From Mantis religiosa (Eukaryota; Arthropoda; Insecta; Mantodea; Mantidae), in NCBI GenBank assembly GCA_030765055.1, contig CM060951.1:50177147-50241146 (forward strand): a stretch of 64,000 nucleotides of DNA, in the 5' to 3' direction. The position numbers were made by a program, and so were the translations under genes. Under the pieces are notes generated by a model. The model saw nothing but the letters and a program-made list of their open reading frames with translations, was not told where the DNA came from and ran no database searches. Shown one piece after another: positions 41,399 through 53,700 of this stretch (within the stretch, counting starts at the first letter, position 1; each line of letters opens with the position of its first letter).

Positions 41399-41574
41399 AA
41401 AATTTTATATCCCCTAAGAACTTGTCAATATTGTAGAACTAAATTTACTATTTCAACCTTATCCTTTTATGTATTAACTTTGCAGATCTGCCAGTGTCTG
41501 CTGTTATGATTGCCAAAAAGTACATATAAACCTGTGTATTAAACATATCTTGAAACTTAATACTAACAGAGAAT

Positions 41575-41666
41575 ATTATCTAAATATTTTTCAAAACTTC
41601 CGAATAACTGGAGATGAAACATCTTTCCATATAATTCATCATAACATGAAAAACTGTTTAGATAAT
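41575..41666 (-). promoter_or_regulatory. Candidate SECIS element (type 2) in the SELENOH 3' UTR
   Basis: The order on the minus strand is as follows. The lower helix strand ATTATCTAAA (41666-41657) pairs perfectly with TTTAGATAAT (41584-41575). An added TTTTTC/GAAAAA pairing follows. The quartet core ATGAT is at 41642-41638, then 12 nt to an unpaired AAA, a mini-hairpin GATG-TTT-CATC, and the 3' strand of helix II. The second core strand GGAA is at 41601-41598. The ATGAN, 11-13 nt spacing, AA bulge and NGAN order is that of eukaryotic SECIS elements with an apical mini-helix. Helix II is weak (about 8 pairs with a bulge and a 2x2 loop). The element starts 27 nt after the stop codon. Confidence 0.72.
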
Positions 41667-41692
41667 TCTCAGGACTGTTTACAATGTCAGTT

Positions 41693-41790
41693 TTACAAGG
41701 CTGCTTTTAAAGCATTCAACAGAACTTCAGGCTGTGGGAACTTCTCTTTTCTGGGGGGTCCCTTCTTGATGCCACTCCAAATGAGAATCT
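41693..41790 (-). CDS. SELENOH: SELENOH coding exon 3 with stop codon
   Basis: The acceptor TATTTTACAG lies before 41790. The exon completes a Glu codon (G|AG) and encodes EILIWSGIKKGPPRKEKFPQ followed by PEVLLNALKAAL and TAA at 41695-41693. The GIKKGPPRK segment is the most conserved part of the family. The apparent reading frame upstream of 41790 is intron. Confidence 0.95.
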
Positions 41791-44700
41791 CTGTAAAATA
41801 AGCAAAAAGCAACTGGTTAGGTATAAACACCTTGTATAGTCTCTCTGAATGTAGAATTCCTAAGTAGCGAGACTGTTTCCTAATATTTAATGAATTGAGC
41901 GAGTTAATACAGCTTACCATTAAGAACTATGCAACTTCCATTTATAAGAAGTAATTTGAATTTCTAAGAGTTACTGAAATGACTGAAATCATTGGGAAGT
42001 TTGATCTATCACGATCATTTTTTACCACAAGAAGAGTCTTACATATACATTCATTCCTGACTCAAAGCTTGCTTTTTATGAATTTTGTGCCAATCATGAA
42101 CTATCATGATTCTGTGTGTTTTTTTTTTCTTTCAAGAAAACCATTTTCTGCAGGAAAGCAGAATCAAGAATGGAAAAATCAATGACAGCCACAATATGAA
42201 CACTGGATCTCTGGCTTACTGTGAGATTGCTCTAACCGAGTACCAAGGTAACATGTCATTAAATTTCCCAAACTATCACACTTAATGCTTCAGCCGTAAC
42301 ATATTCTCAAACTTATTATATAATATATACCAATGACCATTTACAATCTTGAAAGCACTATAAAGAGTTAACTGCTATAGGTCAACTGATAAATATTTCA
42401 CACACATTGTATTTAGCAATTCGCACTATGGTGCAATGATAGACAAGTGTCCGTTACAACAGGTCAACTAGGCTTTACAAGAATATGAATTACTCTGTGC
42501 AGTGTATTGTGCATGACAATGGATATTGACATGTTTTTTGCACTCTTAAAATGCAACCAACCATCCATTCGAGAAAATATTTTCTATCGTATGCACAATT
42601 GTGCAGCAAATAAAATTGCCCTCTAATTGTTCTACGGTGTGTGGAGCATAATCAAGATGCACTAAAAAATTAAATGCAAGTTTCAACCCGTTACAAATAA
42701 ATTTGCTGTTTCAATAGTTTTATTTACAGGTTAATAATATACCCCTAAATAAAGACGTATAAGCACATTAACACAGCTATAATGGTTTCAATAATGATTT
42801 TATTTATAAAAATACAGGAAAATTAAATTAAAAAGATGTTATTGATGTTTCTACCCTTAAAAAAAATAAATAGTTATAATTTTACCATGCCTGGACCAAT
42901 AGTACATTTCAAATCTTTTAAACAGAATTTGTTATGAACTTGGTTGTTCAAAACCAATTTAATATAAAAAATTTATAAAACTTTCTAAAAAAAAAAAGAT
43001 AAAATTTCAGATAAAAACTCAGGCATTCATTAAACTATTTAGATTAGGAGTACATTTACTTAAGGACCAAACAATTTAGAAACCACAATGAACATTTTAG
43101 AAATATTAGCTATAAACAGATTGATAATCAGCTAAGGCAAATCATTTTTGATGACTTAATCATAAAATAAATCCAATGTTATATTAATAAAGCAATTAAA
43201 TGGTACAACTGATATAATGGCTTGAGAGAAAATATTTATCTTGAAAAATGGAAATAGCATGGAGTTTGAAATACCATGGATTTGATTCCATCCATAAATT
43301 TGTTACCCTCCCTGTAGACGGTAAGATAGCGAACAATTTATAACCTAGAAGCAGTAGTCACAGGAAAATAAAAAGTAAACAAAGCTGAAAATTAGTCCTG
43401 TGGAAGAATGTCTAATCTTAAAGAAGTTTGTCACAAATTATACTTTATTGTATAATTGTTGTATCCTAAGTTGGTGATTGGCGTTTTGCCTCCACGTGCT
43501 ATTCAGCTGAGAAAACAAGGAGAGGGAATAAACACATCACTGACACGTCATTGCGGCCGTCTAGCAACCAACAATCCACCAATCAAAAAAAAAAAAATGT
43601 TGCCATAGCAACCCGGCACGCTTATCCTACGTTGCCAACTCTATCGCACTACACCACGTGCTTTATGCATGACGCTAGGCTATCGGCATGTTGAGGTTTG
43701 CAATAAGCAGACACTGCTACTATTGCTGTTTCGCAGATGAATCAGCGGTATCACAATACCGTCGTCGTTCGTTGCCCTTTAGTATGAGATGGCATGAGTT
43801 GTTGGAAGGGAACAGGTGTGGATTTAGTTTCAAGGAATATCCTACGAGGTTTTCTGGGTGAATGACCAACCTTTTCAGTTTAATGACCAACCCTTCTTAA
43901 CTGCCTTTGTCCGGCCCAGTTCTTACATGAATAACCCTTACGGTATTTCTCCCTGTCATCGCTGCCAAACTAAGAGTGTACTGCTTCAAGTAGTGAATGT
44001 TTCACAGAGTGTAAACAGCTTTATATTTTCGCAACATAATTCGTGTGTTTCGGTGATCAACTTTAGTGTTTCAGTGTATTTAGCTAATTATCGTTACTAA
44101 TGGCTGTCACAAACACTTGTGCTACAGAAACAGACAGAAAGAAATTATCTGTGAAGACCACCAAAAATGTTTTTGGGTACGGAATCCCAATTAAGGACAA
44201 GTAAGGGAAATTATATGTGCGTGTTCAAGAAAATTTAAAAAGAAAGTATGAATTGCTAGAACCGGTAAAAGCAAACCGCAGTTCCCAAAATATATACTTA
44301 ATGAAATTGCTGCAGAAAAAGGCCAAAAAATTATTAACTTCCTCCCTACCATTGCCATTTTAATGCAATAGAGTTGATTTGGGCCCAAATTAAGGGATAT
44401 GTAGCGCGCAACAATACAGATTTCACTATAACATCTGTTATAAAACTAACAGAAGCAATAGCAAAAATAAGTGCTAAAAATTGGGAAGATGCTGTTTGTC
44501 ACACAAAAAAAGTTATAGTAGCAGCATGGGAAAACGACGGCATTGTGGAAGAACATGATTTCCATGGGAGATTGCAGTAGCTCTGACGGCGACGACGACA
44601 ACGATCAGAAAAGCAGTACCAATGACAGCAGCGACTCTGGGATAAGCGGCATATTCCCGTTGGAATAGCATGCATAATTCTGTGCAGGTATGGCACTCTT

Positions 44701-47700
44701 GTTTCTCTAAATCTTAACTGTAGCTAACCATTTATTTTTTGTTCATTTCGAAGATTTCGTATGCTGTAATTAGGTAACTGCTCACTTCTCACTTAAACGT
44801 GTAGACAGTCTTACGGCAGTCTTATGATTAATACTGCAATAAGCAAATTTCTAGGAATATGTGCGTGTACATTACCGCAGTCGAACTTCCTCCTCCCCCC
44901 TACGCGTCACCTTCGTTGCCTAGCAAGTGGAGAGGAACGGTAAAGTGGCAACGGCGCTATCTCCTCTCCTTCAACTGTCAATCACCAACTTATAATGCAC
45001 CCACCCATAATATTTGTATTGCTTCAGCAGCTGAGAAACTAAATAATTTCTGCACTGAAATCACAAAATGGTGATCTGACAGGAGAGTGGTAATGAATCA
45101 CAGTAATCTCAAATTGTATATTTCACATATAAAAAGCAGATAACAAATTAGCCCAATTACCACTAAGTTTGGATAAAATACAGTAAGATATTTCCCCGCT
45201 TTTAACATGTAAGGAGTTGCATCTGTGTACATCATTAGGACCCTCTCTTCTCTTACGCCATCTAGCCATAGTACAATTCCATCATTAATGAATCTAGCAA
45301 TTGCTGAACTATTGTTACCTTCAAAGGTTTAAAATAAATTAAGTATGGTTTTGATGCAGCTTTAAAGTCCATCTTGTGCACTATTAGAATAGCAATGAAA
45401 TGGCCTGAAGCATCCGTCATCTCATCAGTAGAAATCCATGTAGGTCAGTTGCTTATGTCAATCCCGATTAATTCTAATACACCAACGTAACAAAAAAATT
45501 CAAGCAATTCTCCCTGTGTGGACTCATCGGGAATGTTTCAGTTACAGTATTTGTGTAACAAATGTTTAAATGCAGGTACTCGAAGTTTGTTGCAGGGTAT
45601 GTGCACCGTAACCAATGCCATACACAGTTCTTTGTAAAATTCACTATTAGATGATGTAGGCTGTCCCTGCAACTGTGTAAGTAGTACCTTTTCTTTGAAG
45701 AAACTCCTTTATTTTTAATAAGCAGATTGCTTCATAGATGTTCAATTTGAGATTTCACTGTACACCCTATATGTTTATCACAAGTTTGGCAGAGGACTGT
45801 TTTTCCATCAGTTATTAAAGCACTGTCGACAGAAATCAACGTTTTTTAGCTTTGAACGAAGATGCAACCGGTGCCAAGGCTAAATTGAATGCAACTGAGT
45901 GTTATAAATTCTAATATGTTTCACGTTTGAGAACAAGAAAAAAATGTTTAAAACAAGTCATTGTTGTTGGCATCGGACTCACAATTAAGCTCTGAATGCA
46001 GCAGAAATGTGTTGATAATGAATGAGAAGCACAATAATAAAAACTGCAATAGTTTCTTCTTCCTTGCTCTGTAACGAAAATTAATGGAATCGACGGAAAT
46101 TTATAATTCAGAAAAAAAAAATTAAAACATGTAAAATTATTTACTATGGTGTGAAATATGTATTATAGCTCGAAATATATAAAATTACTTAATTTAAAAT
46201 ATTGGAATAAAGGTCCTTACAGTTCAATTCGTCGACATTTAAGCTTTTTTATAATTAGATACACAGCAACAGAATATGTAATTACATAAAATCCGGGCTC
46301 TACTCATTAGGGAAGTTATGACTGGATGAGAATTTCATGACCAAGAAATTATCCTTACAGACGAATGTCGGGTAGCTATAAGCTCCATGGATCCTGGACA
46401 CATCTGAGCATTATTTCACCCATTTCATTCACCGTCCGATATGACTTATCGTTAGAGGACGTAAAATTATATTAAAAAAGACCAAGAAAATGAACCCATC
46501 AGTGATTACAGGAAACAGGAGTGAGGAAAGCCAATAATCTATACTTGTCAAACTAGAAGATGGACGTTTAATAAACAAGTACATGAATGCTTCAAATAAA
46601 TGTGAGAGGATGAGAATGTCATAACGGTTGTTCATAGCAACTATTAGAAGGACCAATTAGTCAAGACATTTCCATGAAGTCAGGCACTAAACCTTGGTTG
46701 CCAATATTGTAACACGTGCTTCGTATTACGTACGGGCAAGCAAGCTTATGCCATATGAAATGTCAATCACTTTCTAGGTCGGCAACTGTATATTAGGTAG
46801 TTCAAAACACACATCCATCATTAATGCAGATATGTAATACTGGGACTAAGTCCATATTAAAGACATTAGAAATAGGAATTATTAATTACATTTCAACATA
46901 AATTGTCAGAAATAGGCTTAAAATTGCAAGAAAAATTCAAGGCCTTATTGATTTGGATACCAGTTCAGCATGTGCAGCATGAAAATATTCTATCACTTAA
47001 GCAGAAAATAAAATTGCCATTAACAACAAAAAATAAATGTATGTAGAGTTGCTATAAGACAAGGGGTACAGACAATAAGATCACAGTGATGGTCACTATA
47101 TATGAAACTTGAAAAGGAAATTGAAGAAGGAAACTTTTCAAGCCTAAGCTTAGAGTTCCTCCAGAAATGTGTTACGAAGATTGAAAGAAACCGGGATAAA
47201 ACCTGTAAAGGAGGATGGTCCAGCAGTATTTAAACCATGAATCTACTCTTCATGGATATGGTCACCGGTAATGGTCACTACAGGTATAACCTACTTCAGA
47301 AATTTTGTCATATTAGTGTAATTTGTTTATATTAACTTGAACGTTGTGTCTCAACAAAAACATAGAATTAACTAGTGAGAATCTTCGTGAAATTATTTAT
47401 CATGACTTTTGACGTGTATTATCAACACAAGTTGCATAGATCAACTAACTTCCAGTTTGTACGAAGCTACATCCTTTGCCACTGTGAAACACTGGTATAA
47501 CGAATTTAATCATGGCAGATGTTCACTCAACGAAGAAGTTCATAACAAGGTCATTCAAAATGTGTTGCCAGAAAACATTGATGCTGTGCAAAAACTAATA
47601 AAGCAAGATCGTCATGCAACATATTGTGAGACTGAGGCAACCCTAGGAATTAGTTCCACCAGCTTACATATAATATTGCATAATTTGGCCATGAAAAAGA

Positions 47701-50700
47701 TTTGCTCTAATTGAATCGCACATAATTTGATGTAATCTCAAAAAGATGCTTGTGCCGACTGGTGTAAAAAAAATGCTCAAGTAATACAATGACAGCACCT
47801 CAAAAGACATATGTAAGTTTGTAACAGGTGACAAATCATGGATCTGTGCATATGAGCCGGAATGTAAACAGCAGTCGTCTGTATGGGTGTTTCAAGATGA
47901 AGCAAAGCATACAAATGCTGTTCACACTCAAAGCACTTTGAAGCAAACGGTTGCCTGCTGTTTCAGCAAAACTGGCCATGTGGCAACAGAGGAACATAAA
48001 ACAGTCAATGCAGAATGGTAAACAATCATTTATTTGTAAAAACTATTTGTAGTTGGTTTATTGACACTTGTCACTTACCTTTTATTATATTATTGAGGGA
48101 CTAGTTTCAAAAGCCATTTGTCTTTGAAGTGACAGGTGTCAATAAAAAAACTACAAATAGTTTTTACAATTAATTTTGACATCACTTAACTAAATTCCTC
48201 CAAACACACATTCATTTGCTGGAAGTAAAGAAAACAAGAACCGTAGGATCGTTCATCAAGACAATGTGAACACACACGTACGCACACACCATCTAAGAGA
48301 ATATTTGAAAATGAAATGAAATATATAGCTTAAGTTAATTGACGGAAATTAATCATTTCTTCGCACTAGCCATATATAGGATAAAGTTTTTGATAGAACC
48401 AACATGAAAAATTCAATGCCACAGCCGGGATTTGAACCAGAGACCTCCTGGTATCCATCCAGTTGCTCTTACCCATTGAGCTACCATAGCCAACATGCTA
48501 TCGTGACATTAAATTCTCAAATTTAGTCCCTTCATTAGCAGAGGGACATCAGAAGACATTGGAGCAGGAGCAGCCAGAACTGGGGAAAAAAGAGAATGGA
48601 GGTAATGCTGACCGATGACTGAGGGAAAGAAAAGATATGACTCAACACAACATGAAGGTTGTTGAGTAGGAACAAAACATTTTGGGACAACACCCAAAAT
48701 AACTGATGAAAAATGTGGAAGTGAGAAAGAATCTGATAGGTGAAAAGCTTCAATGGGTGGATAAGAAAGCAGAAGTACACTTTCTGGGCAGAGAAGAGCA
48801 AAATAAGGTGTACAAGATATGGAGGACTGAAAGAGATGAATAGCTCACTGAAGAGGGAAGTAATGTTGGGAATATACTTGGAACCAAAGAACACAAACAA
48901 ATCTAAAGCAGTACATTATGCAACAGGATGAAGCAAAAAAAGTGGTGGTGAAAGTGGAAATGCAATGTGGTGATGAGTAATTCAGAAGTGTAGTACCAAA
49001 GTGAATAATCTCAAAAGTTTGAGCAGAATGAAAATCTCAATGCCAAATAACCCAAGAAACATGAAAACTGGTATCCTGCTATTTTGAGGTCACATTCAGG
49101 AGATGCATTTGTAAATTCCTGCAATTCTCACATATGATTGTGAATGGACTCATTAAAGGATAAAGAAAATGGGCTATTTTTATTTTTATATGTTTGAGTT
49201 ACTTGTTATTGAGAATAGCCTCATTCATGTCACGAGCAATAAGGGGCTTACAATTTGTACCATAGCAAATGCAAAATCTAAAATGGCGTGATGCTGGACA
49301 TGCTTGCCAACTGGAGAAGAAACAGGGCAGAAAAGTTCTTCAGCCAGCTTTCAGATGTCTTGAAAAAAGACTGGATGGTTGGAAAATTGAAAAATAAAAA
49401 TGCCATCTGAAACAAAACATCAGCTTCCTTAATAAAGCAGATTGGCATGATTGCACTCAATGCTTTCAAGGTGAAGCTGTACAGGCATCTAAGTCAAATG
49501 AACAAGGCTTCCTCTTAAAACTACATATACTTACATTTTTAACCGACAAATGGCATTCACACTGATCTCCTTAGAAAACTATACTTGGCAGTGAATGATA
49601 GTTCCTAACCACATAGAAGACAGCTTTAAATGAATGGGAGGGGATAGACACATGGTAGCACCAAAAGAAAGCAATAAGAGCTAATCCTTGATTCACACAA
49701 GCTTGCCCCGTATCTCTTAACGGTCATGTGACCTAGTCCACTCTCATTGGCTGCTGTTGTGGTGCAGGCTGTTGTGCGGTAAAAATTAGTTTGTCATTTA
49801 ACATGGTGATATATTTAAGTTAATTGACACAAATTAATCATTTCTTCACACTAGCCGTACATAGGCTAAGGTTCTGTGATATATTTTTATATGTTGGAAG
49901 AGAACTGTCAAATTTATATTTTCATAACTGTGTGTGTGTGTGCAATGCTTAACGCTCGCTTTTACTACATACGGCACCGCAGGCGATGACACTGATGATA
50001 CATGAGATGAAGATGGAGCACCGGTGGAATGAGATGGCAGGGGAAACAGGAGATCCCGGAGGAAACCCGCCCCAACGCCGTATTGTCCACCACAAATCTC
50101 ACTTTGCGGTCACCTGGGATCGAACCCGGGCTGCCTTGGTGAGAGCCAAGCGGTCTAACCACTGAGCCACGCATAACTGTTTGAATTATATATTATGCAA
50201 CAGAGTTAATTTATCTGAAATGCATGTTAATTCTTAAATGAATTAATGAGGTTCCTTTGCTTTCAAGCTCGCCTTTCAGATGACAATAGCATGTGCTTTA
50301 GCAATAGTGGTGACAATTGTTTATATGATGTTTACCACTGACCTTGTTTTGAACTGGATTTGTCATATATTGTCATTCAAAGGTGTGCTGTGCCGAGTGC
50401 GAGAGCTAAATTATTTTATTGACTTTATTGCGCATGTACTTATATGTATAATGCCAGAGTCTACCTTAAGTTTTTCACTGAATCATCACAAGGATAAACC
50501 TTTACAAAGTGGCAAGAAAAGAATAGTAGTGCATGTGTTTAGCACTCAGAGAAGAATCTGTCTGTCAGTAAGAGAAGTCGAACAGCTGTGATGATGATTT
50601 GGATATAAGGGCACTCAACTGCCTGGTCATTAGCGCCCTTACAAAAACTAATTCATGGCAACAGCCAGATACAAATTATTCAAAATTTAAAAAACATATC

Positions 50701-53700
50701 AAAACAAAATGACTATAAAATAAAGCACAAATGGGTAAAAACAATTAGAAAACTATAAGTACCAATAAAATTCCAAAAGGCATAAAAATACCACTTCTGT
50801 AAATCAACTTGGCATGACAAGAGCTACCTGCCCAGAGGTGGTCGAACCAATTTGTTCCCTTTTTTTGGGGCAGGGCTAGCACTTTCAGCAGGTTTTTCCT
50901 GCTCTTTTCTCACTGTTGTTCAGGCATTGAGGACAGCATCCACGTGCTCCACATCCTCAATGGAGGATAGTTTCCTTACTGGTAATTTCGAATCCAGTCT
51001 CTTAACAGGATCGGAAACTGTGACCAACGAAGATGAAAGTCGCCATTAGGCATCCTCTCCAGATGATTCCTCAGATGTTGACGGAGATGTTCGCAGACTT
51101 TTGCGCTGGCTAGCTCTCCTTTCACTGGTTTCACTATTTTTCTTGAGGAACTCCGGTCAGTCATAAGAGGTCTTAAATTTCCTTGGCGATACATTATGTA
51201 CTACCGGTTTACATGTTTTTGAAGTGGGTGCTTTCGGCGGTGACTTGGCTGAATTCTTCTTAGGACTGGACTTGGTCAGGGCACTCACTGTTGTTCGTGC
51301 TGGTGTTTGTTGCTTTGGCTGTGATCTTGGTGTAATTGATCTATCAGATAATACTTCCCCATTTATTTCGCTGGTTTATGTTGCGATTTCACGTCTAGGT
51401 ACCAGCTTAGCTGCAACTGCACTATAAGTAATGGTCCTAGGTCTGACGAATTCGCAAGAGTTTCCGGCTCTCTTGGATCACCTTCTCCTCCATAAAATGG
51501 GGACATTCCCTGGAGTTTGCGGAGTGATTACCACTGCAGTTAACACACTTTGCAGGTGAAGTGCATGCATTGTCATGCTTGACTTCCCCGCAGTCAATAC
51601 AAGTGGCAACTCCATTATATGAATCACTTGTGTGGCCAAAGCACTGGAATTTATAACTCAGTGGATTTGGTATATACTGCCTCACTTCAATAGCTTCATA
51701 CCCTTCCTTAATCCTTTTCGGGAGTTCTACCCGATCAAAGGTAAGAAACTGGGTATAAGTTGGCACTAGTTCACCTCGTTCTTTGCGGTGAATTCGATAT
51801 ACACTTGTCACACCTTGTTCCGCCAAGTGTTCCTGAATCTCCTCATTGGACATACTATCCAATGCGCTGGTGTTTACAACCCCACGCGAGTTCAGAGTCC
51901 TATGCAATTCAACGCGTACCAGATAGCTCGCAAGCATATTGGCTTTCAAGATTTTAGCAGCCTGTGTCGAAGAAACTGCTTCGACCAGGAGTGTGCCATT
52001 GCGAGATCTAGTACATGCCTTCACAGAACCAGCAATACTATCTAAGCCCTTCTGAATACTGAATGGGTTCACGGTACTAGACTTCCGACATTTCTCAGTT
52101 CTATAAATAACTAAGTAGTGAGGACCACAAGACTCGACTTCTTTTTTACTTTTGTTAAAACTGTTATTCTTAAATTTTGCCATAATAAATGGATTAGGAT
52201 TCAACCCCCAGTGCTCCCCACCCACCACGAAGCCCAACAAGGGGTCACCCCACTGGAATGACAGGGCTACACAGGGGATATAGCGAGCTCGCCGTCCCAC
52301 TCACCCTGGAGTTCGGTACAATACCTAGTCCTGGCCGATTGATTAGGGATGGGTTAGTCCCTAACCTCCTGTTTAGGCAAAGTAAAAACCAAAGTAGTGT
52401 ATTAGAAATGCGCACCCTCCCTGAATTCAGAAGAGCACTGGTACGAACTCAGATGCACACCACCAGGACAAACCTTTCCAGCGACACGGGTCTCCACGCA
52501 CGGCCTACACGTGGGTGGGCGTGTTGACTGTCTCCCTCAACCACGAGGAGCCCACACGAGGGAGACTGTTGGCTGGGGATCCCGGGATTGCCAATTTCCA
52601 TACCCACCGTAGTAGGCCCCTGGGGGGTCGAACAGCTGTGCTCTGACTTACAGGTGTGAGTGTTAGATCCGTAGGAACATTGCAACATGAAATTGAGATA
52701 CCAGGAAAACTTATCACTCCAGGCAAAAGCAGGAATAAACAAAAGCGAGTGCTTGGAGAATGCAATAAGTTCGTAAAAAGTGCTGTGCATCATCATGGGC
52801 GTATGTTTTCTTTAGAAACGAACTCCCTAACAGAAATAAAATTTTGCCTGCTGTAAATGAGGATGCAGATTTACCAAATTTCAGCATATCTAGTCTGTAA
52901 AGATTGCTTATACAGATGGGGTTTGTGAATGAAAACAGGGGCAAGAAAAATGTGCTAAGAGACAGAGGTGATATTGTTGTGTGGCGAAGATGTTAATTGA
53001 GCTTATTCGGAGTCAAGTTAAAGGATTCGTAGCGAGAAACAATAGTACATTTAAGTTGCACAATATTAGACCATTGCTTGCCACAGTGTTGTCAGAGATC
53101 AGTGACAAAACATGGAAAACGGCAATTCACTAAGTGTTCAAAGAAGAAAAGGAAATATGGGAGCTGGTTGGCATCGTCGACAACGCAATAGAAAGGATAA
53201 TTACAAACCTTACGAAGAGTTCCGACAGTGAACCTAACACTACAGAATCATAGATTGGATTACTCTATTACCATATTATCCATAACGTATGAGTTCAGTT
53301 TCATTATAAACTTGTATTTTTGCATGCCTTCATATCCTTATTTGTATGATTTTATCTATAAGTGTGTCATTTCCATGGGGAACTCTAGCAGCTTTTTGGA
53401 TGAGACTGACAAAACTGTTTACCAAGCAAGCAGCAACTGTACTGCAAGCGACTCGGAAATCAGTGGCATTTTCCTCATTAGAATAAGCATCAATATTTCA
53501 CAAGTTACGTATTTTGTTAATGCAAAACTTCAATGGCATGGCCAGGATTTGAACCATGGATCTCCTGGTTTCCATCCAGTTGCTCTAACCCATTGAGCTA
53601 CTATGGCCAATGTGCCGTCCTGATATTAAATTCTCCATTTGACTCATATTTCCCGGTAAACCACTAGGGGCTCTCGCATCCGAGATACATCGTTTGTGGC

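Larger units (their letters stand above)
50452..53480 (+). pseudogene. IS630-like transposase of copy 2, interrupted
   Basis: It begins MPESTLSFSLNHHKDKP and continues to LSVREVEQL, where the I-like element is inserted. It resumes at 52641 with SVRSVGTLQHEIEIPGKL, GRMFSLETNSL, LIQMGFVNENRGKKNVLRDR, then LIRSQVKGFVARNNSTFKL and EIWELVGIVDNA. A distal end has TASDSEISGIF. The middle (first two Asp blocks) is deleted. It is better preserved at the C terminus than copy 1. Confidence 0.75.
49687..53500 (+). mobile_element. IS630/Tc1-like DDE transposon, copy 2, carrying three insertions
   Basis: The left end TTCACACAAGCTTGCCCCGT and the following 130 bp match copy 1 (3706-5092). It is expanded by a family B tail (49818-49875, flanked by GTGATATATT), a SINE C (49932-50171) and an ORF1-only I-like element (50591-52626). 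Its right inverted end is not clear. The coding end is near 53476. Confidence 0.75.

Noticed and set aside
41461..41570. Hairpin GTATTAA...TTAATAC near 41540 as the SECIS
   Set aside because: It lacks the ATGAN/NGAN quartet strands and the AA bulge; the fold at 41575-41666 fits far better.
48535..48900. 121-codon minus-strand frame rich in Phe, Leu, Ser
   Set aside because: Low-complexity hydrophobic translation of purine-rich DNA on the other strand; no start context, splice sites or family match.
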